Shown here: positions 22,536-35,103 of the stretch, piece by piece | How positions within the stretch are numbered: the stretch's first letter is position 1 | How the letters are laid out: each line of letters starts with the position of its first letter | Origin: Microbotryum silenes-acaulis | Lineage: Eukaryota > Basidiomycota > Microbotryomycetes > Microbotryales > Microbotryaceae | Length of the DNA stretch: 64,000 nt | Direction: 5' to 3' | Assembly (NCBI GenBank): GCA_003665825.1 | Contig: QPFY01000004.1 | Span: 1,674,001 to 1,738,000 of the forward strand | Made by a program: the position numbers and the translations under genes | The notes under the pieces: model-generated | Database searches by the model: none | The model's input: the letters and a program-made list of their open reading frames with translations, nothing else | Told to the model about the DNA's origin: nothing

Positions 22536-24448
22536 CTAATGCTCCATTTTGTAGGCACGGAAGCTAACCAATAAGCCCAAGTCGTCTGTTGGGTTCCGAG
22601 AAGATCGTCGAATTGCTGTCAGGAACCCATTTTTCGCCGAACCATTTGTGAGCCAAATCGGAAGGCCACCAGTAAGTACTTACATAGGATTTTGAGGCCT
22701 CCGCAAAGGACAAAGCTCCAACGCAAACCTTGCGCTCCTCGAGCAGCCAAATGACCCGACACAGTCGGGCCCGGGGCTGAGGCAAGCGTCTTGCAAACAT
22801 TGATGACTGTGTGGGTTATTGATTTTGCCACAACAGGAGAAAAGTTATAGGCAAGCCGGTAAGCTGCCTACTTTCTTGAAATCGATGACGACCGTGGCAA
22901 TACCGAGACTCACTGCCCAGGAATCGAGTGCGCGAATCCCTGGGGATGATGGCTGATAAGAAAGCACCACGAACACCAGCATCCATCGACGCAGTTGCTG
23001 CTCTACCCAAGAAAATCACGATCGCCGCTCGAAGCGTTGGCGCGAAGGCAAGTGCAATCGTCAAGATCTGCGCAGGAACTGGGGTCGACAAGGCGACACG
23101 GGTTAGTGAATGCCGCGCTGGTACGGGAAACGTACGGGAAATGTATCCCTTGATCTGAGTTGGACTCCGAGCTTACTGTGTGTTCCTACCATGGTCAAGA
23201 TGATGCCCAGTCGTCGAGCGATCGATCCTGCAGCGAGCTGGGAGAACCCGGCAATCATGGAGCCTGCCGAAAATGTCGAAGTGATTGTCGATAGTGGCGC
23301 GTCGTAGGCTAATCTGAGGTAGTACGAGGTGAATGAAAGTGGAGCCAAAGAGGAAGCGAAAGAGTCGATGGAGAAGAGGATCGAGAGCAGAGCGAGTCGC
23401 ACGATCGGAAGTCGGGCTTTGACCTCGGCTTGCGGGGGTGGGTCAAGAACTGCCGTCACGACCGAAGGTGAAGCTTGCTCGCTGAGGAGGGGCTGCCTTT
23501 CCGGGTCTATGGCGTCATCCCCGGTGACTCTCGTGGTCGTTGATGTGACGGCCGAGGTGCTTGATCGGGCGGTGGTAGGGGGATGGTCCACCTCGGTATA
23601 GGACGTTAGCGCGAGGGAGAGCACGATCTTGAGCAACGCCGTCGCCGTATAGAGGTAGAAGACCGCACGGTATGCCGTCACGAGCGACCTTCCGGATCGC
23701 TCGAGGGAGGTCACCAACGCTCCTGAGCACACGCTACCAACAGAGGTGCCGACAAAGCCCAAGAACTGTAGTAGAAGCACAGCGACAGCGACGGTCAATA
23801 CAGTTGGCGCAGATTTGTCTCCCACAAGTACTTTAATTAGCGACAATCGTTCGGGGTGTTTGGGCGCACCTGATACCACATCAACACGTAAACCCGGGCT
23901 TCTGGTTCGACGAGTTGTGACAACATGCCTGTCTCGACCGCAGAGAAGGGTCCGACCTCATTGCCTGTGGCTGCGAGCCAAAGATGGGCCCCACCGTGCC
24001 GTCCAACGGAGGAGAGGCGACGGGGTCAGCTTGACAGGACCTGGGGAGGAGCGAATAAAGACAGCGAGCGTAGGAGATGCTTACGCGATATGATTCCAAT
24101 AATGGCAGCGAGGAGCAGAGGCACGTACGAACCGGAGTAGTGGAATATCACACCGCTGGCGGCCATCAAGAAGGCGCCGAGCGCGAGTACCCGCCTCCGA
24201 CCTAGTTTATCGGCGGTCCACGTCACGACGAGCGACAAGACTACATCCCCCAGGAGCGTCAAAGAGAGGAAAGATCCGACCCGGGTATCAGACAATCCGA
24301 TCAGTCGCAGGTGTAGCACCAGGATGGGGGACACGGCCCCAAAGGCGAGCATGCGCACGAAGCGCGAGGCGAACAGGAGCAGTACGTCGCGCACCGAATG
24401 CGACGAACTGACATGGCGCAGACCAAATTCGTCGACGAGAGATCTCAT
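22536..24448 (-). CDS. major facilitator superfamily transporter
   Basis: Exons 24448-24085, 23964-23870, 23765-23177, 23078-22914, 22806-22684 and 22585-22536 give 461 residues. Hydrophobic helices occur throughout. The loop after helix 2 reads TADKLGRRRVLALGA, the MFS motif (D-x-x-G-R-R-x). Later segments NEVGPFSAVETGMLSQLVEPEARVYV, WYQFLGFVGTSVGS, RLGIILTMVGTH, LGIINVCKTLASAPGPTVSGHLA and LRWSFVLCGGLKILYDLGLL match a fungal MFS group. A long polar loop (TTARSSTSAVTSTTTRVTGDD) lies at mid-protein as usual. The substrate is unknown. The first splice junction (24085/23964) skips two residues (Ser-Gly) usual before NEVGPF, so it may be slightly misplaced or a very small exon is missing. Confidence 0.83.
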
Positions 24449-24885
24449 ATTGTGTTGTGTAGTATCGTACTTCACCAACGAGCGAAGCGGGTGTGGGGCG
24501 GGGCTAGGCAGCTAGAGTCAACGATGGGCATGAACTATCTTATCTAGCTGTCGGCTGAAGTCGGTCCGAGCGAGGGCCTATTTGAAATTCCGAGAGCGAC
24601 GCGCTGCCGATGAAGCTTCCGACATACGGAGGTGGCTGCAACGATCACAAGGAACGTCGATACCTGTCTATGGATTCAGAAGATACATAATGCAGCGTAT
24701 CACGGAAAGTGAGCCATGCATACACTGTGTTTGTCGATTCGAAGTCCAAGGTTGCGAAAACTCGGCCATTGCAAAAGCGGAACTCGAGAGCGTCATTGTG
24801 GGAAAATAGAGAAAGATCGAAAAAAAGACATCGCTGTTCAGACCGCACTTGTTGAACCCCTCCAAAGACAACCTGACCACGAGAC
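24449..24885. other. spacer between LC8 3' end and MFS promoter
   Basis: No gene seen. The two flanking genes are transcribed in the same (minus) direction. Confidence 0.4.
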
Positions 24886-25798
24886 TCAACCGGCCTTGAA
24901 CAGCAGCTGTTGTTTCGGGACGAGGAAATGGTCAGGTTCCTACGACTGGTCTGAGCGTGAGCCTAGCCGAAGCAAGGGACTTACGATGGCGATCGACCCC
25001 AGGTAGAAATAGACAAAGTGACCCGATTCCTATCAAGACCAAAATAGGAACGGTAGGGTCAGCTCGGCACCACCATGGCGACAAGGCCTGATCGAAGCTT
25101 GGGGGGTTCGAATGGGTCAACTCACGTGAGTGCAGAACGATCCGAACGACTTGCCGACGACGACGTGCCAGGTCGGGCCATATCGCTTGTCGAAATCCCG
25201 CTTGATATAAGCCGCGATCTACAAGAAGAGTGGATCGAGGAATGTGGGACGCTATCACTACCTCGGTCGTGGAACGATATCCAAAACGAAAGCGAGCCAA
25301 CCGCCGGCGGGCCGTGGCTGTTGAGAGCGAGGACAGAGGTCAACCTACATCCTTTTCAATCTCGTGCTTCTCCAATGCATCGATTGCGGTTTGAGTGGCG
25401 ACTTTCTGCATCTGATGTCATGTCGCATTCATGTGCGGCGTGCAGAAGGTCCAATCAGTAAGCTGGCGACGGTGCTTGCCCCGCGTACGAGCGAGAGAAG
25501 GGGGGGGGGGAACTGACCTCGTCCGACATGTCGGCAGACTTGATCGTCGCCTACGAGATGAGTAGACAGAGTAAGGTAAGACCGGGTCAGCTCTTCCGCA
25601 TCGTTGGTGGCTAAATGTCTCGCCAGCGAGCCGTAACGAGGCGAGCCAGCAGCGTCAGGTTGAGCCAACACGACGACGTGACGCTGACGCGACGCGGGGA
25701 GAGAAGCCCCGCCCGAAATCGCCGCGAGGAGGCCTTGTCACGAATCGATGGAGGGTATCGTAACGAACCTGAGTTGGTGTGCTTTTCTCGTCGGCCAT
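24886..25798 (-). CDS. DYN2: dynein light chain LC8
   Basis: Six exons (25798-25769, 25550-25518, 25411-25349, 25218-25126, 25029-24985, 24906-24886) give 94 residues, close to the family's usual 89-92. Sequence is strongly conserved: [74 protein letters not shown]8 is a dimeric hub that binds short K/R-x-T-Q-T-type motifs in dynein intermediate chain and many other partners, acting in microtubule transport, spindle positioning and nuclear pore assembly. The first exon codes for only 10 residues and the last for six plus stop. A partner gene, dynein intermediate chain, lies at 53-55 kb. Confidence 0.95.
25500..25510 (+). repeat. G homopolymer
   Basis: Eleven consecutive G residues inside the second intron of the LC8 gene; a possible site of assembly error. 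Confidence 0.9.
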
Positions 25799-26380
25799 GG
25801 CGTCGGTCTTGAACAGTCGGTGTTGCAAATAGATAGGCTCGATTTCGCCGCGGCCACGAATGAAAATTGCGCTGGGCTGCGCTTTGACCTCTACCCGCGG
25901 GAGCCACATGCATCCGACGTCTCGCCAATCGAGTCACCGTCGGAAGTTCAAGTCATCACGCCGGCCAAGGACCGTCGAAAGCTCGCTCCATCCTTGCTGG
26001 CCATATCAGTCCAATGTCAGACAAATTGATGAATGTGTCCATTTGCGGGAGCAAGTCTAGTAAGCATCACGATGCGAACAAGCAAAGGCACTTGGCAGGC
26101 GGCAGCGGCGGAAAGTAGAAAAATACGTGCTACTGGTTAGGCGATCAGAACAATAACGGCACAAACAAGATAAGAGAGAGAGAGGGAGGGGAAAGGAGAC
26201 CGAGACCGAGACCGAGACCGAGAGGGATATAGAACGACACAGGGTGATTAATAGTGGCACAAATGAACAGATGTCGGGGGTCGGTGATAGCATAAAGCAG
26301 CGGCCGGGCGCTTATCCCCGTATCCGACTCGGAGATTGGCGGCACGCGTGCGGAGAACTTCCACTGCATAACGCCACGAA
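25799..26380. promoter_or_regulatory. upstream region of LC8 / 3' flank of velvet gene
   Basis: Contains the purine-rich repeat at 26172-26224. No gene recognisable. Confidence 0.4.
26172..26224 (+). repeat. (GA)n followed by (GACCGA)n microsatellite
   Basis: GAGAGAGAGA merges into GGAGGGGAAAGGAG, then about four GAGACC units. Confidence 0.85.
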
Positions 26381-28042
26381 TCACTCGGGAAGCGCCGGCA
26401 GCTGATGCAGCGGGGGGATGTACATCGGGACCCCTTGGTTCGCCAAGTGTCTGGATAAATCGGTGAGAACTTCTGCTCGAACGACATCAAGAGAGCGGGT
26501 CAGCTAGCACAAACATGGGTGACACCGCGCAGGGCTCACTTTCTGCTGGCCTCCCCGGATAATCACGCCAGTCAACAACGTCGAAGGCGTCAGAGACGAC
26601 CGATGCCAGCTTGGGCGATGATGGACGTTGTCTGAAATGTCGAGCACAGGCGCACATGACGATCAGTCTCTCCTTTCCCCGAATCAACACGCGCACCGAC
26701 ACCTCCGACGACTCACATCTTGCCCAATCGAAACTCGAGCTTATACGTGCCCTTCTCCCGCACGGCTAGGTCTTCAAATACAAAGTAGTTCCCTAGATCG
26801 CCGTCGAGGTTGGTCGCACGCTGACTGTTGCTGACCAAATTTCCGACAAGAGCGCTGAACTCGGGCTCGATTTGAGGCGGGAGTACAGCGGAAGAGGTTG
26901 ACGGAATTGGCGGCAGAGCGGTGTCGAAAGGAGTCGAGGCTTGGACCGAGTCGATGGGCGAGGTCCCGTCTTTCGCCTTGAGTGCACACGAGCAAAACAG
27001 GTAAGGAAACTCCCGATCTCTGTTTGAGGTAAGTCCAAATCGATGGTCAAAACTTTAGCATAGAATTGGAGAACGCAGTGTACGGCACGCCGAGTGAATC
27101 ATGACTCTTTGCTGAAGACGAGTTGGGAGTACTGACATGGGTCGCCCTCGGGTGTCTTTGGCCAAGACTTGTACTACAGGCGCAGGTACCACGGGAAGCT
27201 GACAGTGATGATGGGAACGAAAAATGGGGTATCATGCGCATCAATACACGCAAATACATGTTTAGGAAGACGAGGCTTGGTCAGCTCTCTCGAACGCGAA
27301 CGAGGCCGAAGTGCGCCGAAAAAGGAGAAAGCGCCTGAAGATTGCTAAGCGGCGCAACTCACTCGCCCAAGCGTCATCTTGCCGAATCCAGCCTCGGCCC
27401 CGATCCCCGGTTGCTGAATAATCTTGAGCTCAAAAGATCTAAAGGCGAGGTAGGACGATGCGAGGTCAGCTTGCGGTCGTCGAAAAGGAGGGTCGGAGGG
27501 GACGGCTCGGGGACGGGGAAAGCGCTAGACAACGACGTTCGGTGCTCCGCTCTAGATTCGCCTCGATCCTCGCCCGCCCGACCGACGGCCTTCCCCTATT
27601 CGAACCGACACCGTCGGGATAGCAAATGGCAACACGGTACCGTAAAATGGGCACCAACTCACTCTTCGACGTTGGCTAGCGGGGATGGTACGTTGAGTAA
27701 CCCCTCCTGCCAAGCCGATTGTGCCGAGGCTGCCTCGGCGAGAACGGCGAGCGGAGCAACGGCCGAGCGGCTGTCGTCTAGTCGGGGCGGTGATGACCCG
27801 TCGGTTCCATGAACGCTAGCGGCTACTTGCGGCGATATAGGCCCCTTCATATTACTGTCACCACTCGCATCAGCTTCTGTCGTTGTAGATGGCCTGGCTT
27901 CATCAGGTGCTAAGGTTGGCGGTGGAGTCGGCGGCGGCACGGAAGGTGGTCTCGCAAGCTCGCGCGTGGTGATGTCCGGAGATGAGACCACGGTGTCGGT
28001 GTCGGTGCTAGTGCTTCTCGGCTCGTGGAAGGGTTCAGTCAT
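26381..28042 (-). CDS. velvet-domain regulator
   Basis: Exons 28042-27663, 27438-27363, 27198-27137, 27019-26717, 26631-26540 and 26472-26381 give 334 residues. The ~125-residue N-terminus is disordered (Pro/Ser/Thr-rich). The velvet domain then runs SFELKIIQQPGIGAEAGFG, APVVQVLAKDTRGRPIDREF, PYLFCSCALKAKDGTSP, LVGNLVSNSQRATNLDGD, YFVFEDLAVREKGTYKLEF, PKLASVVSDAFDVVDWRDYPG and TDLSRHLANQGVPMYIPP, the hallmark segments in the right order. Velvet proteins are fungal NF-kB-fold DNA-binding factors that form heterodimers and link development to secondary metabolism. Its size and single C-terminal domain fit VosA/VelB-type members; which one cannot be decided. The intron between 27137 and 27019 contains an open stretch that must be skipped to keep the domain intact. 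Confidence 0.92.
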
Positions 28043-30931
28043 GGTCGCGACGGTCACCAGGAGATACCAGAGCCGATTCGAGGCCCAGAGAAGCTTGTGC
28101 AGCTACAAGTCAACAGGACAGCTGTACATGAAGGAGCGGGATCAGAACATCATTAGCGTTGCGAGATTGGAAAGGCGCGTGGTGAGACAGGTCGCGGGGT
28201 CGGGTCGAAACGACCTCGCTAATACGTCCAAGCGAGGTCAGCAGGTGTTTTCCAAAAAGCGACGCGATTTGGAAACGAGTATCCTACAGGAGCGCTTAGC
28301 GTGGTGCAGCCCGCTCCTGTCTTACTCGCGTGGCCGCTCAAGACAGGAGACTGTCCGAGAGCGCTGACGCCACCCGCCGGCCAACGGCCAGCGTCCTCTC
28401 CGTGGGACCCGATCCGATCGATCGCGGTTTAGGGCGCTTTAGAACGGGTCCGAGCGAAACATGTGCTTCCGAGAATGGAGAGCGAAAGCCAGGAAGGACG
28501 CACCCGTTAAAATTTGACAGCCGGACCGAGGAAGTTGGACTTCTGAGAGCTGAGTGACCTTGTGATCGAAATTAAGGAGCGCCTCAGGATAAGTTCCTTC
28601 ACGTGCGATACGCGATGTCCGTGTTCCTGTTCATAGCCCAGGAGCGTCTTACTATGAGCTGACCTGCGGAACCATGCAATGGTGAGTGAGACGCGTTCAA
28701 GTGAGACGCGTCCACATGCGAGATTGCGTCTTCGTCGCCAGCGACTCCTTGGACGTACGCTGAAAACTCGTCACTCGCTCAACTAGTAGAGCGCGCTGAG
28801 CCGACACTGCAACCAGAATTTTCTGAGCACTAATCTGTCAGCACTCGGGATGTGATGTAATCGGGCTTTCAATTTGCAATTTTGTTCCTAGAGGGCGACA
28901 AAGCCGAAAGTAGGACCTCGACTCCGCTTGCCAGGGGCCTCGCTCCACTGTCGTCTAAGGAGGGCAGGCGTCGAGCCGCGTCTCGCGTTGGCCGTGCTCG
29001 AGTCACCGTGCCGTGAGAATCCTCCTAGCGCTCGAGTCGGGGTGGGTAGAGTCGTGGGTGCCTGCCACCTGAGGTTCGGAGTGAGCTGACGTGGGTGAGC
29101 AGATGGTGCAGAGCGTATCGGGTGGTGCGAACCAAACAGACGGTATGCGTGCGAGGGGTTGAAAGGGATAGGTAGGTGTGAATAGAGCTGTACCACACGT
29201 ATTATCAGGCAACGCGAGGAAAAAAACCAAAAAAGTTCGAAGCCCGACACGGTTGCGAGGAACGTCTTTGCCGGCGCCCGCTGCGCTGTCTTTGATCCGA
29301 GGGCATATCAGATCCGTGCTGGGTTCAGCTGAAAGCAGGAGGTTAAGTTGAGCCCACGTCTCGGCACTTTGAAATACGTGGGTCCCAGTCAACACGACAG
29401 GCACCGCCTCGAAAGCACAAACGTGAAACAATGCGCTCTTCGACGACTGAGCGGGTCGGCCGGCGGACACGCCGACTTTCAAGTCGATCGATTCGAACAG
29501 GTGCGGACGTCCCGCAGCCGCTTTGAACTTTGGTGCATCTGCATCTCCGGACATTTCACCTGTACTAACTTCCTAACTTTAATTGTTGTCACTGGGACCA
29601 CTCATTTGTATTGTTTTAGTGCAGGGCGGCATTGCGGACTGGGATGACGTCGTCTCTCGGACTCTTTTGCGACGTCGATGAGTACCTGATCGCCGGCAGC
29701 GCGCTTCGATGGGCCGCGTTCTCAAGGGCCAACGATTCACGTACAGCAGAGTCTTTACATCAAAGCCATGTTTCAAACCCTAAAGAACATACGTAGCGAA
29801 GGAAAAGGCACCGTGGAAGTACTTATAGCCCTTGGAATGTGCCGTTGAGGCCGACCTTCTGTGGCGATCCACCTTCCGACGGAACACGGATCTTCGGGGA
29901 ATGTCTCAGATCTTGTCTCCGCGTCGCGCGAGGGCAACCCAAGTGGGCACACGACTGCGGCAGGCAACTTTGGACGCCTTCAAGCTGCCCAAGCGAGCTC
30001 GACTTGCGCCTAGCGAAAACGACGCTAGCACCAGTTCATTTTTGAGCTCATCAAACGAAACGGAGCTAAGGAAGCTACTGCTGACCTAAGCCAGCAAGTG
30101 GTTCCTTGGCGAAAAGGAGTCCTTGCGACGCCCTCAACTCCGAGTCGATGCTTCTCTCTCTTTCACATCCCAGGCGACCCGTCAGGCCGTCGGGCTCGAG
30201 GATGGGAACTGGGGTCACCGGTAGGCAGACGCAACCTCCTAGAAGGGTGTCTTTGTGCATCGATCGTGCCTGAGTGATGTCAGAATTGCCCGGAAGCGAA
30301 ATGTTCGACGCAGCGAAGCGAGCGCCCGCCCGATGCCGAGGCGGGGGCGCCAGCGGGCCTTGTTGGAAAAAGAAGAGGTGCCGCGCGGGCAACGGACGAT
30401 CCAGTTCAGAGTCAGGCACATCCTCTCCCCTCCCCTCCCTGGTCAATGCGCGCCGGGTCCATGTTTGTTCGGGTCCGTTTCGACTCGTGGAATCGCTCGA
30501 GCATGAAAAGATCGCCGCCAGCTATTGAACGATCCGTTGATTGGGTCACGAAACCGAGTTCGCTTGCAAGTTGGAATGCTCTCGGGTTTCAGGTGTGTGC
30601 GTGGTTTGAATTGTTTCCTGAGCAGCGATCCTGCTTGTAAAAGATGGTGGGTTGTATGGGAACACCAGCTTGCCAGCATCTAAAAATATTTATCCGAGCT
30701 CTCGGGCGCATACCACCTCCAGATAGTCGTTACTTTGGAGTGTTGAATCATTCAGCTCGAGGTACGTAGCTAACTGTCTAGGCGGCGCAAAAATTTGAAA
30801 GCGAAAGCGAGCTTGCAAGCGAACGATAACTCTTCCTACTAGGTACGGTGGTACACCTCCATTCAAGCTTCAGTCCGACATCAAAGAGATTCAACTCATA
30901 GTATGCCTTCAATGCATAGCTGCTCGTCATT
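28043..30931. other. 2.9 kb gene-poor region upstream of the velvet gene
   Basis: No gene confidently recognised. A 183-codon minus frame (29003-29554, starting MSGDADAPKFKAAAGRPHLF) and an 85-codon plus frame (29832-30089, ending LRQATLDAFKLPKRARLAPS) are the least random-looking stretches, but neither shows a family motif or flanking exons that I can join. Confidence 0.4.
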
Positions 30932-33094
30932 TCAGCCTTCCTCCTCCGACTCGGCATCGAACCATTGTTCCAATTCTTCTCGCTCGACCACGACCTGGTG
31001 CGCACCCCTGAGATGTCGTTCGACGTCATACACGCGCGAGAACCAATACTCGCAGCTACCGGTCTGTACGGTGTGGCCGTTGGGACTACAGAGGATGTCG
31101 TCGACGATGACTCGGTGATCGAGCTCAGAGATGTCGGGCCAAGGGCAAGGGAACTGGCGCTTCGAAGCGGCTTGCGAACGCTCGTCCTCGTCCGCAGGGG
31201 CGTATCCATATCCGGTGATGGATTCAATGAGCAACATCGCGGTCGGAGACTTGGGCGCGCGCTTCCGCTTGGGAAGAGGGGGCAGAGGAGGTAGTGCTTC
31301 TAGATCCGTCGAGTCGTGTGCGGAATCCAAGTCGTCCTTCTTCGGTGCTGGCCCCATCGAGGCCCCACGAGACTGCGAGCGAGGCCGGTGTACAGGTACC
31401 TCGACGACGGGCACCAAGCGCTCGATAGAGTGAAGCGCCTTGACGTGTCGACCCAAGGCATCGGACTGAGAAGAACGGACGAAATCTAGCAGTGTCAGCA
31501 TTTGCGCGAGGAGCGCAGCAAGCGGCTTGGACCCAAACTGACCGATTTGAAGGACCTCTTGCATGCTCCATGGGTACACTTCCACACCGCTTCAGGCGCG
31601 AGTACGATCCTCCTTTTCTTCTTCCCACCGGCGGCAAAATCTCGCAGCATCCTCTCCTCACGTTCATCGTCTTCTCGATCCCACTCACTCGGCTCCCATT
31701 CACTCGTCTCGTTCGGGTCGTTGGCGTCCGTTTCCGTCTCTTGCGCCTCGAGCTCTTCTTCATCGCTGCCCCGTCCTCGGCCCGAGCGGCGCTTACGTTT
31801 CCTCCTCGACCTCGACGTGTTCGTCTTGTGGGGAGCATTTCTATCTTCGGCGCTCGTTGAGCCTTCATGAATGGAGGCGATATGATTCCTCAATCCTCGA
31901 TTGGTGGTGAAGGTCTTGTTGTCGCACTCTGAATAATGACATCTCGGAGGATGAACGGTCTTCGTGTGCTTTTGGAGTGCCGACCATGTCGCGTGTTGAC
32001 GTTGACTCAAACGTAGTGACGAGCAATCACGATGAATGCAGAGATACCTCGAAGCTAAACGAGTCGTTCCAATTATCAGCTCTTTTCCATGACTGCACGG
32101 CGATCGCATGAGTAAAAAAGGACTCACGATCGTGGGTCTTGCGATGAGCGGTGAGATGGGTCTTTTGCTTGAATGACTTGTCGCATCCTTCGGCATCGCA
32201 AATGAAGGGGAAAGTACCCGGTGTTGAATGCACTTCGGCGATATGGGTTCTGAGTAGATGATGTTTACGGAACGATTCGTCGCATTGGGAGCACTGTGCG
32301 CCAGTGGTCGTGATCCGAACAAGACGACAACTCGTCAGCAACGTTTTCACCTTTTTGAGGACCTCTCAAAAAAAAATCGGAAAAAACCTACGTCATAGGT
32401 CTTGCCTTTGTGGATGCTCTGGATGTGCTTTTTGAGGTGCTGATGGGTCCAGAATTTTTTGTCGCACTCGTCGCATTCGTAGCGCTTCTCCTGCTCGGAG
32501 ACATGGATGCGAGCGTGTGCCTTGAGGTGGGAATCGCGAGTGAAGGTCGACGGGCATTCTGCGCACTTGAAAGGTCGCTGCGGAATATACACACGGAGGG
32601 CTTAGCGAGAAGACGGGGGCGGTTCGGACTCTTTTGACAGCTCTCGGGAGACTGACCTCGCCCGAGTGGACGCGTTGATGCTCCTGCAATCGGGTCGGCC
32701 TCGTGTAGCCTTGACCGCATTCGGGGCATATGAACTTTTTGAGCCGACCACCACTCGTACCGAACGAGGTGGGGGAAGCGACTACTTCGCCACCGACTAT
32801 CAGAAGTGGCTTGCTCGGTGTCGCGGTCGAGGTCGAGGCCGAGGTCGATGTAGTGATTCGGTCTGCTTGGAGGTACGAGGTTGAGGTGGAAGGCACTGGG
32901 GCATGGTGTTGGATTTCGGTATCGGTGGTGACGATCGCTGCACGGGAGGAGATTGTTGCCTGGTGTGGGTGCGAGAGGAGAGATGGACCCGAGTGGTGCG
33001 ACGACGACGACGACGACGACGACGACGGCTGTGACGGCGATACTGCTGGTGTGAGAGAGGGCAGCACCGACATGGCTGATCCAACGGCCAACAT
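30932..33094 (-). CDS. PZF1: RNA polymerase III transcription factor TFIIIA
   Basis: Exons 33094-32657, 32577-32392, 32293-32128, 32054-31543 and 31465-30932 give 611 residues. After a Ser/Thr-rich N-terminus come C2H2 zinc fingers: FICPECGQGY, FKCAECPSTF, YECDECDKKF, YDCSQCDESF, FICDAEGCDKSF, an atypical long finger (YLCIHRDCSS with its histidines after HATWSALQ), CHYSECDNKTF, WKCTHGACKRSF joined across an intron to SDALGRHVKALH, and a last finger after a long insert (GSCEYWFSRVYDVERHLRGAH). Nine fingers, a highly charged linker (SRRKRKRRSGRGRG then acidic) between fingers 7 and 8 and a long insertion before finger 9 fit fungal TFIIIA, which binds the 5S rRNA gene and 5S RNA. An upstream in-frame extension of the first exon is rejected because it is Arg-rich and unlike the family. 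Confidence 0.93.
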
Positions 33095-33679
33095 GATGGC
33101 CAGTCTCACTGCGGTCGGGTCCAGTCGATCGTGAATCGCGCACCGGACTGGACTATGGCGGGGAAACGGTGGCCGGGAGCTAAAAGAGGCCCGTGCGTTT
33201 CGAGTCAGCGCAGGCCAGCGCTTTGGGCGGCTTCGCAAGCGCCCGCCGCAGCTCGCCGCACACAGTCGCACAGCAGTCGCCCGCGTGCCACCACACCACC
33301 GCACACCGTAGGCTCTGACCCGCAGCTCGCAGCTCGCACCCGCACTTGTATACTTCAAGGTCAGTAGTAGCTGCTCATCCCCACACGCATCCTACCACCA
33401 CATCGTCGAGGCCGGCTCTGCCAAAAGTGTCGGCCACTGCGTCCGAGTCACCTGCTATACTTTTGGGCGTCGGAGCCAGCCATTCTCTTTACAGCATCCA
33501 GTACTGACACCATATAGCTGTCCACCTCTGGCTCGTTCTAAATCTCAGACTAACCAGTCCAACCCGATCGATCCCCGAGTCCCAAAGCCCCCAAGTCCAA
33601 GGCCAAGCCCAAGCCCGGACGCCGCCCCTGTGCAACCACCCCAAATCGTAATCCAAACGCCCCTCGGCTCCTACCAAGA
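33095..33679. promoter_or_regulatory. divergent promoter region, TFIIIA / Tim23
   Basis: 585 bases between two start codons on opposite strands. GC-rich next to TFIIIA; no other gene seen. Confidence 0.5.
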
Positions 33680-34646
33680 ATGTCGACAGCAACAGCGCCC
33701 GACTCTCGGGACATCCTCGGCAATGCCCGCTTCTCGTCCTTTTCCGGATCGTCCTCGTCCGCCTACGCCGACGCACCGAACGCTTCCTCGATCCTCGGCG
33801 CCACTTCGAACATCGACCCCGCCGCACTGCACCCCCTCGCTGGCTTGATCGACAGCAAAGACCTCGATTACCTCGCCTTGGACGACGATAAACTGTCCGG
33901 TGTGGAAGGGGGCCAATCCGTATTGCCGAGTCGAGGTTGGAGTGACGAATTGTGCTACGGAACCGGCTCGACCTACCTCTGTGGTGAGCGATCTTTCGCT
34001 CTTTCGCGGGAGGAGAGAGGCATCATGCTTATGCTGATATTATTTTCTCTTTTCCAATCTGATCGTCTGACTTGCCGGCTGCACAGGTCTGGCCGGAGGT
34101 GGAATCTGGGGATTGTACGAAGGTTTCCGACGACCGATCTTACCCAAGGCGGGCCAATCGATCCCTATCGGCTCCATCAACCCAGCCGCAGCCGCCGCGA
34201 CCTCGACAGCAACATCAACAGCGGGAGTCCCACCAGCCTCTTCGATCGGTGCTCAAGCGACCGCATTCGCCCAACAAGCCGCCGCCGCTTCGTCCACTCC
34301 CAAAGGCACCGTCCCTCCCGAAGCCGCCGCCGGTTCCGCGACCGCGAATTCGGCGAGCAAAATCTCGCGCCGATTACGTTGGAACCACGTCTTGAACCAG
34401 GTCACGCGTCGTGGTTCTTTTACCGGTAACAACGCCGGTGTCTTGGCGCTCATCTACAACGGTTTCAACTCGACCCTGGATTCGTACCGAGGCGGCAAGC
34501 ACGACATTTACGGTTCGATGGCGGCGGGAGCGATGACGGGCGCTTTGTGGAGGTGTACGGCTGGGGTCAAACCGATGATCATCTCCAGTGGGTTGTTGAC
34601 CGTCGGTGCAGCGGCTTGGACAACGGTCAAGCTTCAGTTCTTGTAA
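33680..34646 (+). CDS. TIM23: mitochondrial inner-membrane translocase subunit Tim23
   Basis: Two exons (33680-33983, 34087-34646) give 287 residues. A hydrophilic N-terminal domain (about 95 residues, ending DDDKLSGVEGGQSVLPSRGW) faces the intermembrane space in known Tim23. The Tim17/22/23 membrane core follows: SDELCYGTGSTYLCGLAGGGIWG, NHVLNQVTRRGSFTGNNAGVLALIYNGF and GSMAAGAMTGALWRCTAGVKPM. The protein forms the core of the TIM23 presequence translocase. An Ala/Ser/Pro-rich insertion of about 75 residues (INPAAAAATSTATSTAG to SASKISRRLR) separates the first and second membrane segments and makes the protein longer than the usual ~220 residues. Confidence 0.94.
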
Positions 34647-35103
34647 TCGGTACACTTTCACCCTTGAGTCTCCTTCCCCCTTCCCCTTCCCCCCTGTCCT
34701 TTTTCCCCGCAGGAATTGGTAGCGCGGGTTCACCTTTTAATCTTTTTCGAGATTTTTTCTATGTTTGTACGAACTAAAAGGTCTTAATCTCTTCTCATGT
34801 GCCGTGGATGATGAAATATCTCAAAAGCTCGAATAAATCCCCCCTTTCAAAAACTTGAGTCCACCACTGGGATGAAAAGAGCCGGAGTGAGGCTTTGATG
34901 GTCGCAATATGTCTGGTAGAAGTTTTAAGGAGAGGGATATTCATGCCACCAAAGAAAAAATCTATAAGTTGTCTCTAGAGCAAAGAGAGAGTTTTTCTTC
35001 TTCTTCTTTTGGAAAATCTCCTATCCCTCATCCTCCTACAACTCTTTTACACACACACACACACACACACACGCATACCTTTCAGTAAACCCCGACTTCC
35101 TTC
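34647..35103. other. convergent 3' spacer, Tim23 / eIF3h
   Basis: The 3' flanks of two convergent genes, with a CA microsatellite near the eIF3h end. Confidence 0.5.
35049..35071 (+). repeat. (AC)n microsatellite
   Basis: About eleven AC units in the downstream flank of eIF3h. Confidence 0.9.

Noticed and set aside
22860..22913. Apparent frameshift in the MFS gene after RTRFLG
   Set aside because: Resolved by an intron 22913-22807 (GTGAGT donor, CACACAG acceptor) that joins FLG to IINVCKTLASAPGP without any indel.
29003..29554. 183-codon minus frame as a gene
   Set aside because: Reasonable start context, but no recognised domain and no joinable exons; left as a possible but unsupported ORF.
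31495..31910. Plus-strand frames opposite TFIIIA
   Set aside because: Shadows of the Ser/Arg/Glu-rich TFIIIA exon 4.
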